A program made the position numbers and the translations under genes. The notes under the pieces were generated by a model, which ran no database searches, had not been told where the DNA came from, and saw only the letters and a list, made by a program, of their open reading frames with translations. A DNA stretch of 64,000 nucleotides from Pseudomonas poae (GTDB taxonomy: Bacteria; Pseudomonadota; Gammaproteobacteria; Pseudomonadales; Pseudomonadaceae), in NCBI GenBank assembly GCA_028869255.1, contig CP110972.1, forward strand, positions 3,849,001-3,913,000, given 5' to 3'. Shown here one piece after another: positions 42,900-56,837 of the stretch. The number at the start of each line of letters is the position of its first letter. The first letter of the stretch is position 1.

Positions 42900-44591
42900 T
42901 TAGTTCTGTTTTTCCATTTGCGCACGCAGCAGAGCACCGAGAGTGGTGTCAACTGGAGTATCCGAGGAGGCTGGCTTGTCGCGCAGGCTCTGGATAGCTT
43001 CTTTCTCTTCCACTTCGTCTTTCGACTTGATGGAGAGTTGGATTACGCGGCTCTTGCGGTCAACGCTGATGATCTTGGCTTCTACTTCCTGGCCTTCTTT
43101 CAGAACGTTGCGCGCGTCTTCAACGCGGTCACGGCTGATTTCGGAGGCCTTCAGAGTCGCTTCGATATCGTCGGCCAGAGTGATGATGGCGCCTTTAGCG
43201 TCAACTTCTTTCACTGTGCCCTTAACGATTGCGCCTTTGTCGTTCTCTTGTACGTACTCGGAGAACGGATCGCTTTCCAGTTGCTTGATACCCAGGGAGA
43301 TACGCTCGCGCTCTGGGTCAACCGACAGGATAACGGTGTCCAGCTCGTCGCCCTTCTTGAAACGACGAACAGCTTCTTCGCCAACTTCGTTCCAGGAGAT
43401 GTCGGACAGGTGAACCAGGCCGTCGATGCCGCCATCCAGACCAATGAAGATACCGAAATCGGTGATCGACTTGATGGTGCCGGAGATTTTATCGCCCTTG
43501 TTGAACTGGCCAGAGAAATCTTCCCATGGGTTAGATTTGCACTGCTTGATGCCCAGGGAGATACGACGACGCTCTTCGTCGATGTCCAGAACCATAACTT
43601 CCACTTCGTCGCCGACTTGTACGACTTTCGAAGGGTGGATGTTTTTGTTGGTCCAGTCCATTTCGGAAACGTGTACCAGGCCTTCCACGCCTTCTTCCAG
43701 CTCAGCGAAGCAGCCGTAGTCGGTCAGGTTGGTAACACGCGCGGTAACGCGAGTGCTTTCTGGGTAACGAGCTTTGATAGCAACCCATGGATCTTCGCCC
43801 AGCTGCTTCAAGCCCAGGGAAACGCGGTTACGCTCACGATCGTACTTCAGAACCTTGACATCGATCTCGTCGCCAACATTGACGATTTCGGAAGGATGCT
43901 TGATACGCTTCCAAGCCATGTCGGTAATGTGCAGCAGGCCATCGACGCCACCCAGATCGACGAATGCGCCGTAATCGGTGAGGTTCTTGACGATACCTTT
44001 GACTTGTTGGCCTTCCTGCAGGGATTCCAGCAGAGCTTCACGCTCGGCGGAGTTCTCTGCTTCCAGGACGCTACGACGGGAAACGACAACGTTGTTGCGC
44101 TTCTGGTCGAGTTTGATGACCTTGAATTCGAGTTCTTTGCCTTCCAGGTGCGTGGTGTCGCGCACTGGACGAACGTCGACCAAAGAACCTGGCAGGAACG
44201 CACGGATGCCGTTAACGTCGACAGTGAAGCCGCCTTTAACCTTACCGTTGATAACGCCCTTGACCACTTCTTCAGCTGCGAAGGCTGCTTCGAGAACAAT
44301 CCAGCATTCAGCGCGCTTGGCTTTTTCACGGGACAGCTTGGTTTCACCGAAACCGTCTTCAACCGAGTCCAGAGCAACGTGAACTTCGTCACCGACATTG
44401 ATAGTCAGGTCACCAGCATCGTTGTAGAACTGTTCCAGCGGGATCAGAGCTTCAGACTTCAGACCAGCGTGAACGGTTACCCAGCGAGCTTGGTAATCGA
44501 TATCAACGATAACACCGGTGATGATGGAGCCTGCCTGAAGGTTCAGGGTTTTTAGGCTTTCTTCAAAGAGTTCCGCAAAGCTTTCGCTCAT
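42900..44591 (-). CDS. rpsA: 30S ribosomal protein S1
   Basis: A 563-residue protein with six S1 RNA-binding repeats, needed for translation initiation on structured mRNAs. The start [14 protein letters not shown] at 44591 has AGGA seven bases upstream. Repeats are seen at about 20-85, 105-170, 190-260 ([17 protein letters not shown]), 275-345, 360-430 ([16 protein letters not shown]) and 450-520. The antisense strand is also open for a long stretch, an effect of codon bias. It follows cmk by 119 bases and keeps the universal cmk-rpsA-ihfB order. Confidence 0.98.
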   Translation of the reverse strand: MSESFAELFEESLKTLNLQAGSIITGVIVDIDYQARWVTVHAGLKSEALIPLEQFYNDAGDLTINVGDEVHVALDSVEDGFGETKLSREKAKRAECWIVLEAAFAAEEVVKGVINGKVKGGFTVDVNGIRAFLPGSLVDVRPVRDTTHLEGKELEFKVIKLDQKRNNVVVSRRSVLEAENSAEREALLESLQEGQQVKGIVKNLTDYGAFVDLGGVDGLLHITDMAWKRIKHPSEIVNVGDEIDVKVLKYDRERNRVSLGLKQLGEDPWVAIKARYPESTRVTARVTNLTDYGCFAELEEGVEGLVHVSEMDWTNKNIHPSKVVQVGDEVEVMVLDIDEERRRISLGIKQCKSNPWEDFSGQFNKGDKISGTIKSITDFGIFIGLDGGIDGLVHLSDISWNEVGEEAVRRFKKGDELDTVILSVDPERERISLGIKQLESDPFSEYVQENDKGAIVKGTVKEVDAKGAIITLADDIEATLKASEISRDRVEDARNVLKEGQEVEAKIISVDRKSRVIQLSIKSKDEVEEKEAIQSLRDKPASSDTPVDTTLGALLRAQMEKQN

Positions 44592-44710
44592 TTTAATTCC
44601 TGTTGATAAGGGCGAAGAATACGCCCATCTCCACACCCCAGACGGTGTGGGTTAGTTTCAATTAGAAGAAGCACCACAGGACTATGACTGGTCCCCTGCG
44701 GCCTTCTTGG

Positions 44711-45400
44711 TCACCCGGCGATATCGCGAATGGCGATTTCACTCAAGATGCGTTCCAGCACCTGCTCGATGGACAACTCCGTGGAATCCAGCTGTATGGC
44801 GTCAGCCGCCGGCTTTAGCGGGGCTACTGCGCGCTGGGTATCACGCTCATCGCGTGCACGGATCTCATCTAGCAGACTCGACAGACTAACACCATCGACT
44901 TTGCCCTTCAACTGCAAGTAACGGCGGCGAGCCCGCTCCTCGGCGCTGGCAGTCAGGAAAATCTTCAGCGGCGCCTCGGGAAACACCACGGTGCCCATGT
45001 CGCGACCATCGGCCACCAGACCCGGCGGCTCCTGAAACGCCCGCTGACGCTGCAGCAAGGCATCGCGCACGGCCGGCAGCGCGGCAACCTGCGAGGCCCA
45101 GGAGCCGACTTGCTCGTTGCGCAGATCATCGGTCACGTCATCCCCTTCCAGGATGATGCGCTGCGGATGACCTTCCGTCGCCCCGACGAACTGCACATCA
45201 AGATGCGCCGCCAGCAGCTTCAGGGATTCTTCGTTGGTCAGGTCGACGCCATGGTTGCGTGCGGCGAATGCCAGCAGGCGATACAGCGCGCCGGAATCCA
45301 GCAGGCACCAGCCCAGGCGCTTGGCCAGGATGCCGGCGATCGTGCCTTTGCCCGAGCCGCTTGGCCCGTCGATGGTAATCACCGGTGCTTTGATATTCAC
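44711..45400 (-). CDS. cmk: Cytidylate kinase
   Basis: Phosphorylates CMP and dCMP, 229 residues. P-loop GPSGSGKGT near the N terminus, the [11 protein letters not shown] and [15 protein letters not shown] signatures, and the LID-like [10 protein letters not shown] are present. The start is a GTG at 45400 with GAGG seven bases upstream; it overlaps the tyrA-aroA stop in GTGA, so the genes are translationally coupled. Confidence 0.95.
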   Translation of the reverse strand: MNIKAPVITIDGPSGSGKGTIAGILAKRLGWCLLDSGALYRLLAFAARNHGVDLTNEESLKLLAAHLDVQFVGATEGHPQRIILEGDDVTDDLRNEQVGSWASQVAALPAVRDALLQRQRAFQEPPGLVADGRDMGTVVFPEAPLKIFLTASAEERARRRYLQLKGKVDGVSLSSLLDEIRARDERDTQRAVAPLKPAADAIQLDSTELSIEQVLERILSEIAIRDIAG

Positions 45401-47607
45401 AATTGAGCCTCTTGGGCAACACGGATGCCGACTTGGGCACACAGTGTAAGAAAATTCGGAAAAGACGTAGCAACATTGGCGCAGTCACGGATACGAATCG
45501 GCGCCGCCGCCCGTAGGGAAGCAACGCTGAACGCCATGGCGATCCGGTGATCGCCCTCGGCATGCACTTCGCCACCGCCAATCAGGCCACCGTCAATGAT
45601 AATCCCATCGGGGGTCGGTTCACACTTCACCCCCAGCGCCAGCAGACCGTCGGCCATCACCTGGATACGGTCGGATTCCTTCACGCGCAGCTCTGCAGCA
45701 CCGCGCAACACAGTGCGCCCGGCAGCACAGGCCGCCGCGACAAACAGCACCGGAAACTCGTCAATCGCCAATGGCACCAGCGCTTCGGGGATCTCGATGC
45801 CTTTCAATGCGGCAGCGCGCACGCGCAGGTCTGCGACAGGCTCGCCACCCACTTCGCGCTGGTTTTGCAGGGTGATATCCGCGCCCATCAGCCGCAGGAT
45901 ATCAATCACCCCGGTGCGGGTCGGGTTGATGCCGACATGCTCCAGCAACAGCTCGGAACCCTCGGCAATCGACGCCGCCACCAGGAAAAACGCCGACGAG
46001 GATATATCCCCCGGCACTTCTATATGGGTCGCGGTCAGCGCATGCCCCGCTTCCACCGACGCCGTCGCGCCCTCTACCGTCACCGGATACCCAAAGCCGC
46101 GCAGCATGCGCTCGGTATGGTCACGGGTAGGCGCAGGCTCGGTTACCGCGGTTTTACCTTCGGCATACAACCCGGCCAGCAACAGGCAGGATTTGACCTG
46201 CGCGCTAGCCATCGGCATTGAGTAGGCCACGCCTTTCAAAGCCTGCCCGCCAAGGATAGTCAGCGGCGGGCGCCCATCCGGCCCGGTCTCGATCACCGCG
46301 CCCATTTCCCGCAAAGGGTTAGCCACACGATTCATCGGGCGTTTGGACAGCGACGCATCGCCGGTCAACACGCTGTCAAAGCGCTGCGCCGCCAGCAACC
46401 CGGACAGCAGGCGCATGGACGTGCCGGAGTTACCCAGGTAGATCGGCCCTGGCGCGGGCTTCAAGCCATGCAAGCCCACCCCGTGAATAGTCACGCGCCC
46501 ATGGTGCGGCCCCTCAATCACTACACCCATGTCACGAAAAGCCTGCAAGGTCGCCAGGGCATCTTCGCCTTCAAGGAAACCTTCGATCTCTGTCACGCCT
46601 TCAGCCAATGAACCGAGCATGATCGAGCGATGGGAGATCGACTTGTCGCCCGGCACCCGAATCTGCCCGCTCAAGCGGCCGCCCGGGTTGGCGAGAAAGG
46701 TCAGCTCATCGGCGTTCACAGCAGTTTCCATATAGGCCCGGCGCGCCAGGATCTTGCTGAAATGCTCACGCGCCACTCGCGCACGGGTGAACACGCCCAA
46801 TAATTGATGGCCATCACCTGCATCGACCGCGTCGCGCAAGGCGTCGAGGTCGCTGCGGAAGGTGTCCAGGGTGCGCAACACCGCTTCGCGATTGGCGAGG
46901 AAGATGTCGTGCCACATCACCGGGTCACTGCCGGCAATCCGCGTGAAATCGCGGAAGCCACCGGCGGCGTAACGGAAAATCTCGAGGTTTTCGTTGCGCT
47001 TGGCCAAGGAGTCCACCAAGCCAAACGCCAGCAAATGCGGCAAATGACTGGTCGCCGCCAGCACTTCGTCGTGGCGTTCGACCTGCATATGCTCCACATC
47101 CGCCCCCAGCTCGCGCCACAGACGGTCCACCACGGCCAAGGCCGCCGGGTCGGTTTGCTCAAGCGGCGTCAGGATCACCTTATGGCGACGGAACAGTTGC
47201 GCATTGGAGGCCTCCACCCCGCTCTGCTCGGAGCCGGCAATCGGATGGCCCGGCACAAAGCGCGACGGCATGCCGCCAAACGCCAGCTGCGCCGCACGCA
47301 CCACATTGCCCTTGGCACTGCCGACGTCCGTGAGGATCGCCTGCCCCAAGTCCATGCCGGACAGCACCGCCAGCAACTTCTCCATAGCCAGGATCGGCAC
47401 GGCCAGCTGGATCACGTCCGCGCCCTGGCACGCAAGCGCCAGATCTGCTTCACAGCGATCCACCACGCCCAGCTCTACCGCCAGTTTGCGCGATTGCGGG
47501 TCCAGGTCCACCCCGACCACTTCGCCGCACAGCCCGCTTTCACGCAGGCCTTTGGCGAAGGAGCCGCCGATCAACCCCAGACCGACCACCACCAGGCGAC
47601 CGATCAT
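45397..47607 (-). CDS. tyrA-aroA: Fused prephenate dehydrogenase / EPSP synthase
   Basis: A bifunctional 736-residue enzyme. The N-terminal half (about 1-290) is a cyclohexadienyl/prephenate dehydrogenase ([23 protein letters not shown] loop, [11 protein letters not shown]). The C-terminal half (about 300-736) is EPSP synthase ([36 protein letters not shown], and the [13 protein letters not shown] and LRVKESDRI motifs). The fusion is characteristic of Pseudomonas and serves tyrosine and common aromatic synthesis. The ATG at 47607 lacks a clear ribosome site; upstream GTG codons in frame are alternatives. Confidence 0.95.
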   Translation of the reverse strand: MIGRLVVVGLGLIGGSFAKGLRESGLCGEVVGVDLDPQSRKLAVELGVVDRCEADLALACQGADVIQLAVPILAMEKLLAVLSGMDLGQAILTDVGSAKGNVVRAAQLAFGGMPSRFVPGHPIAGSEQSGVEASNAQLFRRHKVILTPLEQTDPAALAVVDRLWRELGADVEHMQVERHDEVLAATSHLPHLLAFGLVDSLAKRNENLEIFRYAAGGFRDFTRIAGSDPVMWHDIFLANREAVLRTLDTFRSDLDALRDAVDAGDGHQLLGVFTRARVAREHFSKILARRAYMETAVNADELTFLANPGGRLSGQIRVPGDKSISHRSIMLGSLAEGVTEIEGFLEGEDALATLQAFRDMGVVIEGPHHGRVTIHGVGLHGLKPAPGPIYLGNSGTSMRLLSGLLAAQRFDSVLTGDASLSKRPMNRVANPLREMGAVIETGPDGRPPLTILGGQALKGVAYSMPMASAQVKSCLLLAGLYAEGKTAVTEPAPTRDHTERMLRGFGYPVTVEGATASVEAGHALTATHIEVPGDISSSAFFLVAASIAEGSELLLEHVGINPTRTGVIDILRLMGADITLQNQREVGGEPVADLRVRAAALKGIEIPEALVPLAIDEFPVLFVAAACAAGRTVLRGAAELRVKESDRIQVMADGLLALGVKCEPTPDGIIIDGGLIGGGEVHAEGDHRIAMAFSVASLRAAAPIRIRDCANVATSFPNFLTLCAQVGIRVAQEAQL

Positions 47608-47635
47608 AGGCACAGCAGGTTGCAATGCAGTGACA

Positions 47636-48748
47636 TCAACCACGAGCCAGAACCTTGGCCAATGCCTCCAGGAAGCGGCTGTTCTCAGCCGGCAAGCCAA
47701 TGGTGATGCGCAGGTGGTTCGGCATGCCGTAGTTGGCTACCGGACGCACGATCACGCCTTCGCGCAGCAGGCCCTGGAAGACCGGCGCGGCCACTTGGCC
47801 GAGGTCGACACAGATAAAGTTGCCCTTGGACGCAATCCAGCCCAGACCCAACTCAGCAAAGCCTTCCTGCAATTGCAGCATGCCGCTTTCGTTGATACGG
47901 CGACCTTGCTCCAAGTACTCGGCATCCTTCACCGCCGCACAGGCCGCCGCCAGGGCCAGGCTGTTGACGTTGAACGGCTGGCGCACGCGGTTCAGCACGT
48001 CCGCGACAACAGCCGTGGACAAGCCGTAGCCAACTCGCAACGAGGCCAGGCCATAAGCCTTGGAGAACGTGCGCGACACCAGCAGGTTCGGGTAGGCCGC
48101 CAGGAAGTCGAGGCCGTCCGGCAGGTCGCTGCCTTCGGCGTACTCGATGTAGGCTTCGTCCAGCACCACCAGCACGTGCTCCGGCACGTCCTGCAAAAAC
48201 TCGTTAAGCGCCTGCTCATCAAACCAGGTGCCGGTCGGGTTGTTCGGGTTAGCGATAAACACCACGCGGGTCTGGGCGTCGATGGCAGCCAGCATGGCCG
48301 GCAGATCATGCCCCCAGTTCTTGGCAGGAATCACGCGGGCATCGGCGCCAACGGCCTGGGTGACGATCGGATACACCGCAAACGCGTGCTCGCTGAACAC
48401 CGCGTTCAGGCCCGGCGCCAGGTAGGCGCGGCCCACCAGCTCAAGGATGTCGTTGGAGCCGTTACCCAGGGTCACCTGGTTCAGCTCGACCCGGCATTTT
48501 TCCGCCAGCAGGGACTTGAGGGCAAAGCCGTTGCCGTCCGGATAGCGCGTCAGCTCGGCCAGCTCTTCACGAATCGCCGCCAATACTTTAGGGCTAGGGC
48601 CCAGCGGGTTCTCGTTGCTCGCCAGCTTGACGATTTTGGAAGGGTCCAGGTTCAACTCACGCGCCAGCTCGTCCACAGGCTTGCCCGGAACGTAAGGCGA
48701 CAGTTGTTGCACGCCCGGCTGAGCCAGGGCGAGGAAGTTGCCACTCAT
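47636..48748 (-). CDS. hisC: Histidinol-phosphate aminotransferase
   Basis: A 370-residue class II PLP aminotransferase. Landmarks are KLASNENPLGPSPKV, GNGSNDILEL, ANPNNPTGTWF, LDEAYIEYA and the Schiff-base Lys in SRTFSKAYGLASLRVGYG. In this aromatic supraoperon the enzyme probably also acts on phenylpyruvate-type substrates. It is nine bases downstream of pheA and 28 upstream of tyrA-aroA. Confidence 0.95.
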   Translation of the reverse strand: MSGNFLALAQPGVQQLSPYVPGKPVDELARELNLDPSKIVKLASNENPLGPSPKVLAAIREELAELTRYPDGNGFALKSLLAEKCRVELNQVTLGNGSNDILELVGRAYLAPGLNAVFSEHAFAVYPIVTQAVGADARVIPAKNWGHDLPAMLAAIDAQTRVVFIANPNNPTGTWFDEQALNEFLQDVPEHVLVVLDEAYIEYAEGSDLPDGLDFLAAYPNLLVSRTFSKAYGLASLRVGYGLSTAVVADVLNRVRQPFNVNSLALAAACAAVKDAEYLEQGRRINESGMLQLQEGFAELGLGWIASKGNFICVDLGQVAAPVFQGLLREGVIVRPVANYGMPNHLRITIGLPAENSRFLEALAKVLARG

Positions 48749-48757
48749 GTTAAAGCC

Positions 48758-49852
48758 TCACAAAACCGCTTTCGGGTAAGAGCCCAGCACCTTGAGTGCC
48801 ACGGCTTCCTGACTGATTTTCTCCAGCACACCTTTAACCAGTGGGTCGCGGTGGTGGCCGATGAAGTCGATAAAGAACACATACGTCCATTTACCGCTGC
48901 GCGAAGGGCGAGTTTCGATTCGCGTCAGGTCAATCCCGTTATCGTGGAACGGCACCAGCAGCTCATGCAGCGCGCCGGGTTTGTTGCTCATGGAGACGAT
49001 GATCGAGGTCTTGTCGTCGCCGGTCGGCGGTACTTCCTGGCTGCCGATCATCAGGAAACGCGTGGAGTTATCCGGGCGATCCTCGATTTTTTCGGCCAGG
49101 CGCGTCAGACCGTACAGGCCAGCCGCCATATCGCCGGCGATCGCCGCCGAGTTCCACTCACCCTTGACCCGCTTGGCGGCCTCGGCGTTGCTGGACACCG
49201 CCACGCGCTCGACATTCGGGTAATGCGCATCCAGCCACTTGCGGCACTGGGCCAGCGACTGCGCGTGGGAGTAGATACGGCTGATGCTGTCGGTCTTGGT
49301 GCTCTCGCCCACCAGCAGGTGGTGGTGGATGCGCAGCTCGACTTCGCCACAGATCACCATGTCGTGCTCGAGGAAGCTGTCCAGCGTGTGGTTGACCGCG
49401 CCTTCGGTGGAGTTTTCCACCGGCACCACGCCAAAATTAACCGCACCGGCTGCCACTTCACGGAACACTTCGTCGATCGCCGCCATCGGCTTGCTGATCA
49501 CCGCGTGGCCGAAGTGCTTCATGGCCGCGGCTTGAGTGAAGGTGCCTTCAGGACCGAGGTACGCGACTTTCAGCGGCTGCTCCAGCGCCAGGCACGAGGA
49601 CATGATTTCACGGAACAACCGTGCCATCTCTTCGTTGCCCAACGGGCCTTTGTTGCGCTCCATCACGCGCTTGAGCACCTGGGCTTCGCGCTCAGGCCGG
49701 TAGAACACCGGCACTTCGCCTTCAGCCAGGGACGCCATTTTTACCCGCGCCACTTCCTGGGCACAGCGCGCACGCTCGCTGATCAGCTCCAGGACTTTCT
49801 CGTCCAGGCTGTCAATGCGTACACGCAGGGCCTTGAGTTCTTGCTCAGACAT
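48758..49852 (-). CDS. pheA: Chorismate mutase / prephenate dehydratase (P-protein)
   Basis: A 364-residue bifunctional enzyme of phenylalanine synthesis. An AroQ chorismate mutase (about 1-90, LRVRIDSLDEKVLELISERARCAQEVARVK) is followed by prephenate dehydratase (about 95-275, YLGPEGTFTQAAAMKHFG, with NSTEGAVNHTLD and TSTRF-like NSTRFLMIG) and an ACT regulatory domain (about 285-360, NKPGALHELLVPF, ESRP-like ETRPSRSGKWTYVFFIDF). Its ATG overlaps the serC stop by one base. Confidence 0.96.
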   Translation of the reverse strand: MSEQELKALRVRIDSLDEKVLELISERARCAQEVARVKMASLAEGEVPVFYRPEREAQVLKRVMERNKGPLGNEEMARLFREIMSSCLALEQPLKVAYLGPEGTFTQAAAMKHFGHAVISKPMAAIDEVFREVAAGAVNFGVVPVENSTEGAVNHTLDSFLEHDMVICGEVELRIHHHLLVGESTKTDSISRIYSHAQSLAQCRKWLDAHYPNVERVAVSSNAEAAKRVKGEWNSAAIAGDMAAGLYGLTRLAEKIEDRPDNSTRFLMIGSQEVPPTGDDKTSIIVSMSNKPGALHELLVPFHDNGIDLTRIETRPSRSGKWTYVFFIDFIGHHRDPLVKGVLEKISQEAVALKVLGSYPKAVL

Positions 49853-50936
49853 TAGCCGTGTTCCTTTTCGAACTCTGCCATGTAGGAAACCAGCGCCTTG
49901 ACGGCGTGGATGTCGACAGCGTTGTAGATGGAGGCGCGCATGCCGCCTACCGAACGGTGACCCTTGAGGTTCAGCAGGCCGCGCTCGTCGGCACCAGCCA
50001 GGAATGGCTTGTCCAGGCGGTCGTCAGCCAGGCGGAACGGCACGTTCATCCAGGAGCGGTCGGTGAGGTTGATCGGGTTGCTGTACAGGCCGCTGGCGTC
50101 GATGAAGTCGTACAGGGTGCGCTTCTTCTCTTCGTTCAGCTTGCCCATGGCGGCGACACCGCCCTGCTCTTTCAGCCACTCGAACACCAGGCCGGACAAG
50201 TACCAGGCAAACGCCGCCGGCGTGTTGTACATCGAGCCGTTGTCGGCCGCGACCTTGTAGTTGAGCATGGTCGGGCACAGCGAGCGGGCGCGACCCAGCA
50301 GGTCTTCGCGGATGATGTTGACCAGGATGCCGCTCGGGCCAATGTTCTTCTGTGCACCGGCGTAGATCATGCCGTACTTGGACACGTCGATCGGGCGCGA
50401 AAGAATGTCCGAGGACATGTCGCACACCAGCGGCACATCGCCCACTTGCGGCACCCAGTCGAACTCCAGGCCGCCGATGGTTTCGTTCGCCACATAGTGC
50501 ACGTAGGCAGCGTCCTTCGACAGTTTCCACTCGTTCTGACCTGGAATCGCGAAGTAATCGTAAGGCTTGGCGGTGCCTGCCACATTGATGTGACCGTAAC
50601 GCGAGGCCTCTTCAATGGCCTTCTGGCCCCAGATACCGGTGTCGATGTAGTCGGCGGTGCCATCTTCCGGCAACAGGTTCAGCGGCAGTTGGGCGAACTG
50701 CTGGCTGGCGCCGCCCTGCAGGAACAGCACTTTGTAGTTGGAGGGATGCCCAGCAAGTCGCGCAGGTCCTGCTCGGCTTTGGTGGCGATGGACATGAACT
50801 CATCACTGCGATGGCTCATTTCCATCACGGAGAGGCCTTTTCCATGCCAGTCGAGGAGTTCACCCTGCGCACGCTGCAGGACTGCTTCAGGAAGCGCCGC
50901 GGGACCGGCACAGAAGTTATAGGCTCTCTTGCTCAC
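49852..50936 (-). pseudogene. serC: Phosphoserine aminotransferase, single-base frameshift
   Basis: SerC converts 3-phosphohydroxypyruvate to phosphoserine and also serves pyridoxal phosphate synthesis. From a GTG start at 50936 the first frame encodes [19 protein letters not shown] to LRDLLGIP. It then shifts, and the rest ([20 protein letters not shown] to AEFEKEHG, with PLP Lys in AGAQKNIGPSG) lies in another frame starting near 50743. Adding one C on the coding strand to the GGG run at 50743-50745 restores a normal 361-residue protein. No other damage is visible, so a consensus error is at least as likely as a mutation. Confidence 0.92.
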
Positions 50937-51005
50937 ATCCAATCTCACTCTGATCTGGTGGGGCTGCAATCATATTCGGCAACGTCCTGTTCTGGAGCGG
51001 ACCTT

Positions 51006-51093
51006 TGTGGGAGCTGGCTTGCCTGCGATAGCATCACCGCGGTATCACTTGAACTACCGAGGTGCCTGTATCGCAGGCAAGCCAGCTCCCACA
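51006..51093. repeat. REP doublet between gyrA and serC
   Basis: Inverted units in outward form: TGTGGGAGCTGGCTTGCC at one end, its reverse complement at the other, with about 38 bases between. The arms form a 24-base near-perfect stem. Confidence 0.85.
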
Positions 51094-51141
51094 TGGACCG
51101 AGTCCGGACAAAGGACCTGTATTTCAAAGGGGACAAACAAC

Positions 51142-51169
51142 AAGGGGGCGAATCTTCATCCGCCCCCTG
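51142..51169 (-). terminator. Rho-independent terminator of gyrA
   Basis: AGGGGGCG and CGCCCCCT arms with a ten-base loop lie ten bases after the gyrA stop; the minus strand continues TTGTTGTTTG. Confidence 0.8.
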
Positions 51170-51178
51170 TGTGTCCGC

Positions 51179-53833
<2,655 letters not shown>

Positions 53834-53943
53834 GAGAAGCCTGATTCCTTTTTCGGGTGAAACCTCGTCGCATCCATATGGGACGAACGAAGCTCGCCGC
53901 TGCCGGCAGAGTGCCTGACAACGACTTACGACAAATCAACGAG

Positions 53944-53973
53944 TTATGACACGGATCTGCACGTTATAGGCAA
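53944..53973 (-). promoter_or_regulatory. Possible sigma-70 promoter of gyrA
   Basis: On the minus strand TTGCCT (53973-53968) and TCATAA (53949-53944) are separated by 18 bases, about 110 bases before the gyrA start. This is the best match seen in the 423-base gap between gyrA and mtnA; the rest of the gap holds only a REP doublet. Confidence 0.35.
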
Positions 53974-54160
53974 CCCCTTGGGGCGGCCCTGGAAACCGCC
54001 GGATGTTATCACAATCGCCGCCACGCACCTATCCCCCTGATGCGCATGGAGCATAGTAAGTTGACGGGTGACAGGCTTGAGGGCGACGAGAGGGGCTCAG
54101 AGCTGGGTTGGTGCTGTTTTCTGAGGGCAGATCCGAGGGTTTTGTTGACTTATAAAGCCA

Positions 54161-54234
54161 ATCGGGGGCAAGCCCCCTCCCACATGTTGACCTGTGAACA
54201 CATTCAGTGTGGGAGCGGGCTTGGCTGCGATGGC
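54161..54234. repeat. REP doublet between gyrA and mtnA
   Basis: ATCGGGGGCAAGCCCCCTCC with CACA faces TGTGGGAGCGGGCTTGGC after a 24-base spacer. The two arms belong to slightly different REP variants, so the stem is imperfect. Confidence 0.75.
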
Positions 54235-54256
54235 GACCTCACCGACACCGAAGCCC

Positions 54257-55333
54257 TCAATGCAACCGTTTACGGCACATCAACTTGGCCAGCTTGGCGG
54301 TGTCCGGTCGCTCGACGACGCCCTTTTCGGTCACGATCACGTCGATCAGGTCGGCCGGGGTCACGTCGAACACCGGATTATAGGCATTCACATCGGCGGC
54401 AAAACGCTGGCCGGCGACTTCCAGCAACTCGCCCGCATCGCGCTCTTCCAGGGCGACGTCATCGCCGGTAGCCATCATCAAGTCCAGGGTGGAGCTGGGG
54501 GCCACCACCATAAAGCGCACGCCATGGTGCATGGCGCACACCGCCAGCTGGTAAGTACCGATCTTGTTGATCACATCGCCATTGGCGGCAATGCAATCGG
54601 CGCCGACGATCACCCAGGTCACGCCCTTGGTCTTGAGGATATGCGCGCCCGCGGAGTCGGCATTCACCGTGACCGGGATGCCCTCACCCGCCAACTCCCA
54701 GGACGTCAGCCGCGAGCCCTGCAGCCAAGGGCGGGTTTCATTGACGTAGACCTGCTCCACCAGCCCTTCCAGGAAGGCCGCACGAATGACCCCCAGGGCC
54801 GTACCGACACCGCCCGTGGCCAGTGCACCGGCATTGCCGTGAGTCAGGATCGCCTGAGCGTTGCCCTGGTGCTTGCGAATCCTCTCGACGCCCAGTTGGG
54901 CCATGACCAGGTTGGCTTCGCGATCACTTTCATGAATCGCAATGGCTTCGGCCTCGAGCACCGCCTGGGGGTCGGCGTGCTTGCGGAGGCGGTCCAGGCG
55001 GTCGCGCATACGCTTGAGGGCCCAGAACAGGTTCGACGCAGTCGGACGGGTATCGGCCAGCAGCGCGTAGTCTTCTTCCCACGCAGCCTGCCAGTCACCG
55101 CCCTCGGCGATCCGCTCTCGGGCGGCGAGCACCAGGCCATAGGCGGCGCTGATGCCGATGGCCGGTGCACCGCGCACCACCATCGTACGAATGGCGGTGG
55201 CCACTTCCTCGACGGTGTTGCAGGTCACCCAGCTTTCCCGGGCCGGCAGCGAACGCTGATCGAGCAGGTGCAGTGCGCCATCACGCCAATCGATGGCCTT
55301 CACTTTCTCCGCTGCCAACAGTCGATCGCGCAT
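54257..55333 (-). CDS. mtnA: Methylthioribose-1-phosphate isomerase
   Basis: A 358-residue enzyme of the methionine salvage pathway, converting MTR-1-phosphate to methylthioribulose-1-phosphate. Motifs include [39 protein letters not shown] with the catalytic Cys position replaced as in this subgroup, [21 protein letters not shown] and [20 protein letters not shown]. It is divergent from an MTA deaminase-type gene acting in the same pathway, with 108 bases between the starts. Confidence 0.95.
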   Translation of the reverse strand: MRDRLLAAEKVKAIDWRDGALHLLDQRSLPARESWVTCNTVEEVATAIRTMVVRGAPAIGISAAYGLVLAARERIAEGGDWQAAWEEDYALLADTRPTASNLFWALKRMRDRLDRLRKHADPQAVLEAEAIAIHESDREANLVMAQLGVERIRKHQGNAQAILTHGNAGALATGGVGTALGVIRAAFLEGLVEQVYVNETRPWLQGSRLTSWELAGEGIPVTVNADSAGAHILKTKGVTWVIVGADCIAANGDVINKIGTYQLAVCAMHHGVRFMVVAPSSTLDLMMATGDDVALEERDAGELLEVAGQRFAADVNAYNPVFDVTPADLIDVIVTEKGVVERPDTAKLAKLMCRKRLH

Positions 55334-55441
55334 CCCTCACCCCGTACTCATCAACAAAAGCCGCCGATTATAGCGATCCGCCAGCCAAGACGCTCGGGTA
55401 TACTTCGCCGTTCTTTACAGATGCCTGGGAAACCGCCCTCG

Positions 55442-56773
55442 ATGACACCGACTGCCGCCCCGCTCGACTTATTGCTGCTGCCCACCTGGCTGGTACCTGT
55501 CGAGCCTGCCGGTGTCGTGCTCAAGGAGCACGGCCTGGGCATTCGCGACGGGCGCATCGCGTTTATCGGCCCCCGCGCAGCGGCGCTGAAGCTTGCGGCC
55601 AGCGAGGTCCGCGAGCTGCCCGGCATGCTGCTCAGCCCCGGCCTGATCAATGCCCACGGGCACGCGGCGATGAGCCTGTTTCGCGGCCTGGCCGATGACC
55701 TGCCGCTGATGACCTGGCTCGAAAAACACATCTGGCCCGCCGAGGCCAAGTGGGTCGATGAAGCCTTCGTGCGTGACGGCACCGATCTGGCCATCGCCGA
55801 ACAGCTCAAGGGCGGCATCACGTGTTTCTCCGACATGTACTTCTACCCCAAGGTCGCCAGCGATTGCGTGCACAACAGCGGCATGCGCGCACAGATCGCG
55901 ATTCCGATCCTCGACTTCCCGATCCCCGGCGCCAGCACCGCCGACGAGGCGATTCGCCAGGGCATCGAGCTGTTCGGCGACCTCAAGCACCACCCGCGCA
56001 TCAAGATCACCTTCGGCCCCCACGCACCCTACACTGTGTGTGACGCCAACCTGGAAAAAATCCGCGTGATCGCCGAAGAGCTGGACGCCACGATCCATAT
56101 GCATGTGCATGAAACGGCGTTTGAGGTACAACAGGCCGTCGAGCAGACCGGCGAGCGGCCATTGGCCCGCCTGGGTCGCCTAGGCTTGCTGGGCCCGCGC
56201 TTCCAGGCGGTTCATATGACCCAAATCAGCGAGGATGACCTGGCTTTACTGGTAGAAAGCAACACCAGCATCATCCACTGCCCGGAATCGAACCTGAAAC
56301 TGGCCAGCGGCTTTTGCCCGGTGGAGCGTCTGTGGCAGGCTGGGGTCAATGTGGCCATCGGCACCGACGGCGCCGCCAGCAATAATGACCTGGACCTGCT
56401 GGGCGAGACCCGCACCGCGGCGATGCTGGCCAAGGCCGTCGCCGGGTCGGCCACCGCACTGGATGCCCACCGCGCCCTGCGCATGGCCACGCTCAACGGC
56501 GCCCGTGCCATGGGCCTGGAAAGCGAGATCGGCTCGCTGGAAGTCGGCAAGGCGGCGGATATCGTGGCCTTCGATCTTTGCGGGCTGGCGCAACAACCGA
56601 TCTACGATCCGGTCTCAACGCTTATATATGCCACCGGACGCGATTGTGTGAAACACCTTTGGGTCGCCGGCAAGCAGTTACTCGACGACCGGCAATTGAC
56701 CCGCATGGATGAACAGCAGTTGACCGCCACAGCCATTGCCTGGGGCGAACGCATCAGCGGGCACAGCGAATAA
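55442..56773 (+). CDS. MTA/SAH deaminase-type amidohydrolase (TRZ/ATZ family)
   Basis: A 443-residue metal-dependent amidohydrolase. Metal and catalytic residues are in [41 protein letters not shown] and [16 protein letters not shown]. It resembles the pseudomonad enzyme (PA3170) that deaminates 5'-methylthioadenosine to methylthioinosine, the alternative first step of methionine salvage, and its divergent partner is mtnA. The ATG at 55442 is chosen; one at 55421 is also in frame. ubiG follows after 64 bases. Confidence 0.9.
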   Translation: MTPTAAPLDLLLLPTWLVPVEPAGVVLKEHGLGIRDGRIAFIGPRAAALKLAASEVRELPGMLLSPGLINAHGHAAMSLFRGLADDLPLMTWLEKHIWPAEAKWVDEAFVRDGTDLAIAEQLKGGITCFSDMYFYPKVASDCVHNSGMRAQIAIPILDFPIPGASTADEAIRQGIELFGDLKHHPRIKITFGPHAPYTVCDANLEKIRVIAEELDATIHMHVHETAFEVQQAVEQTGERPLARLGRLGLLGPRFQAVHMTQISEDDLALLVESNTSIIHCPESNLKLASGFCPVERLWQAGVNVAIGTDGAASNNDLDLLGETRTAAMLAKAVAGSATALDAHRALRMATLNGARAMGLESEIGSLEVGKAADIVAFDLCGLAQQPIYDPVSTLIYATGRDCVKHLWVAGKQLLDDRQLTRMDEQQLTATAIAWGERISGHSE

Positions 56774-56837
56774 CGACGGTGTTGAACCCCTACGTTCAGC
56801 ACCGACAACACGATTTATCAGGTTTAGAGGATTCACC

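Noticed and set aside
42918..44555. A 545-residue open frame opposite rpsA
   Set aside because: Antisense shadow of a highly biased ribosomal gene; no domain pattern and no start signal.
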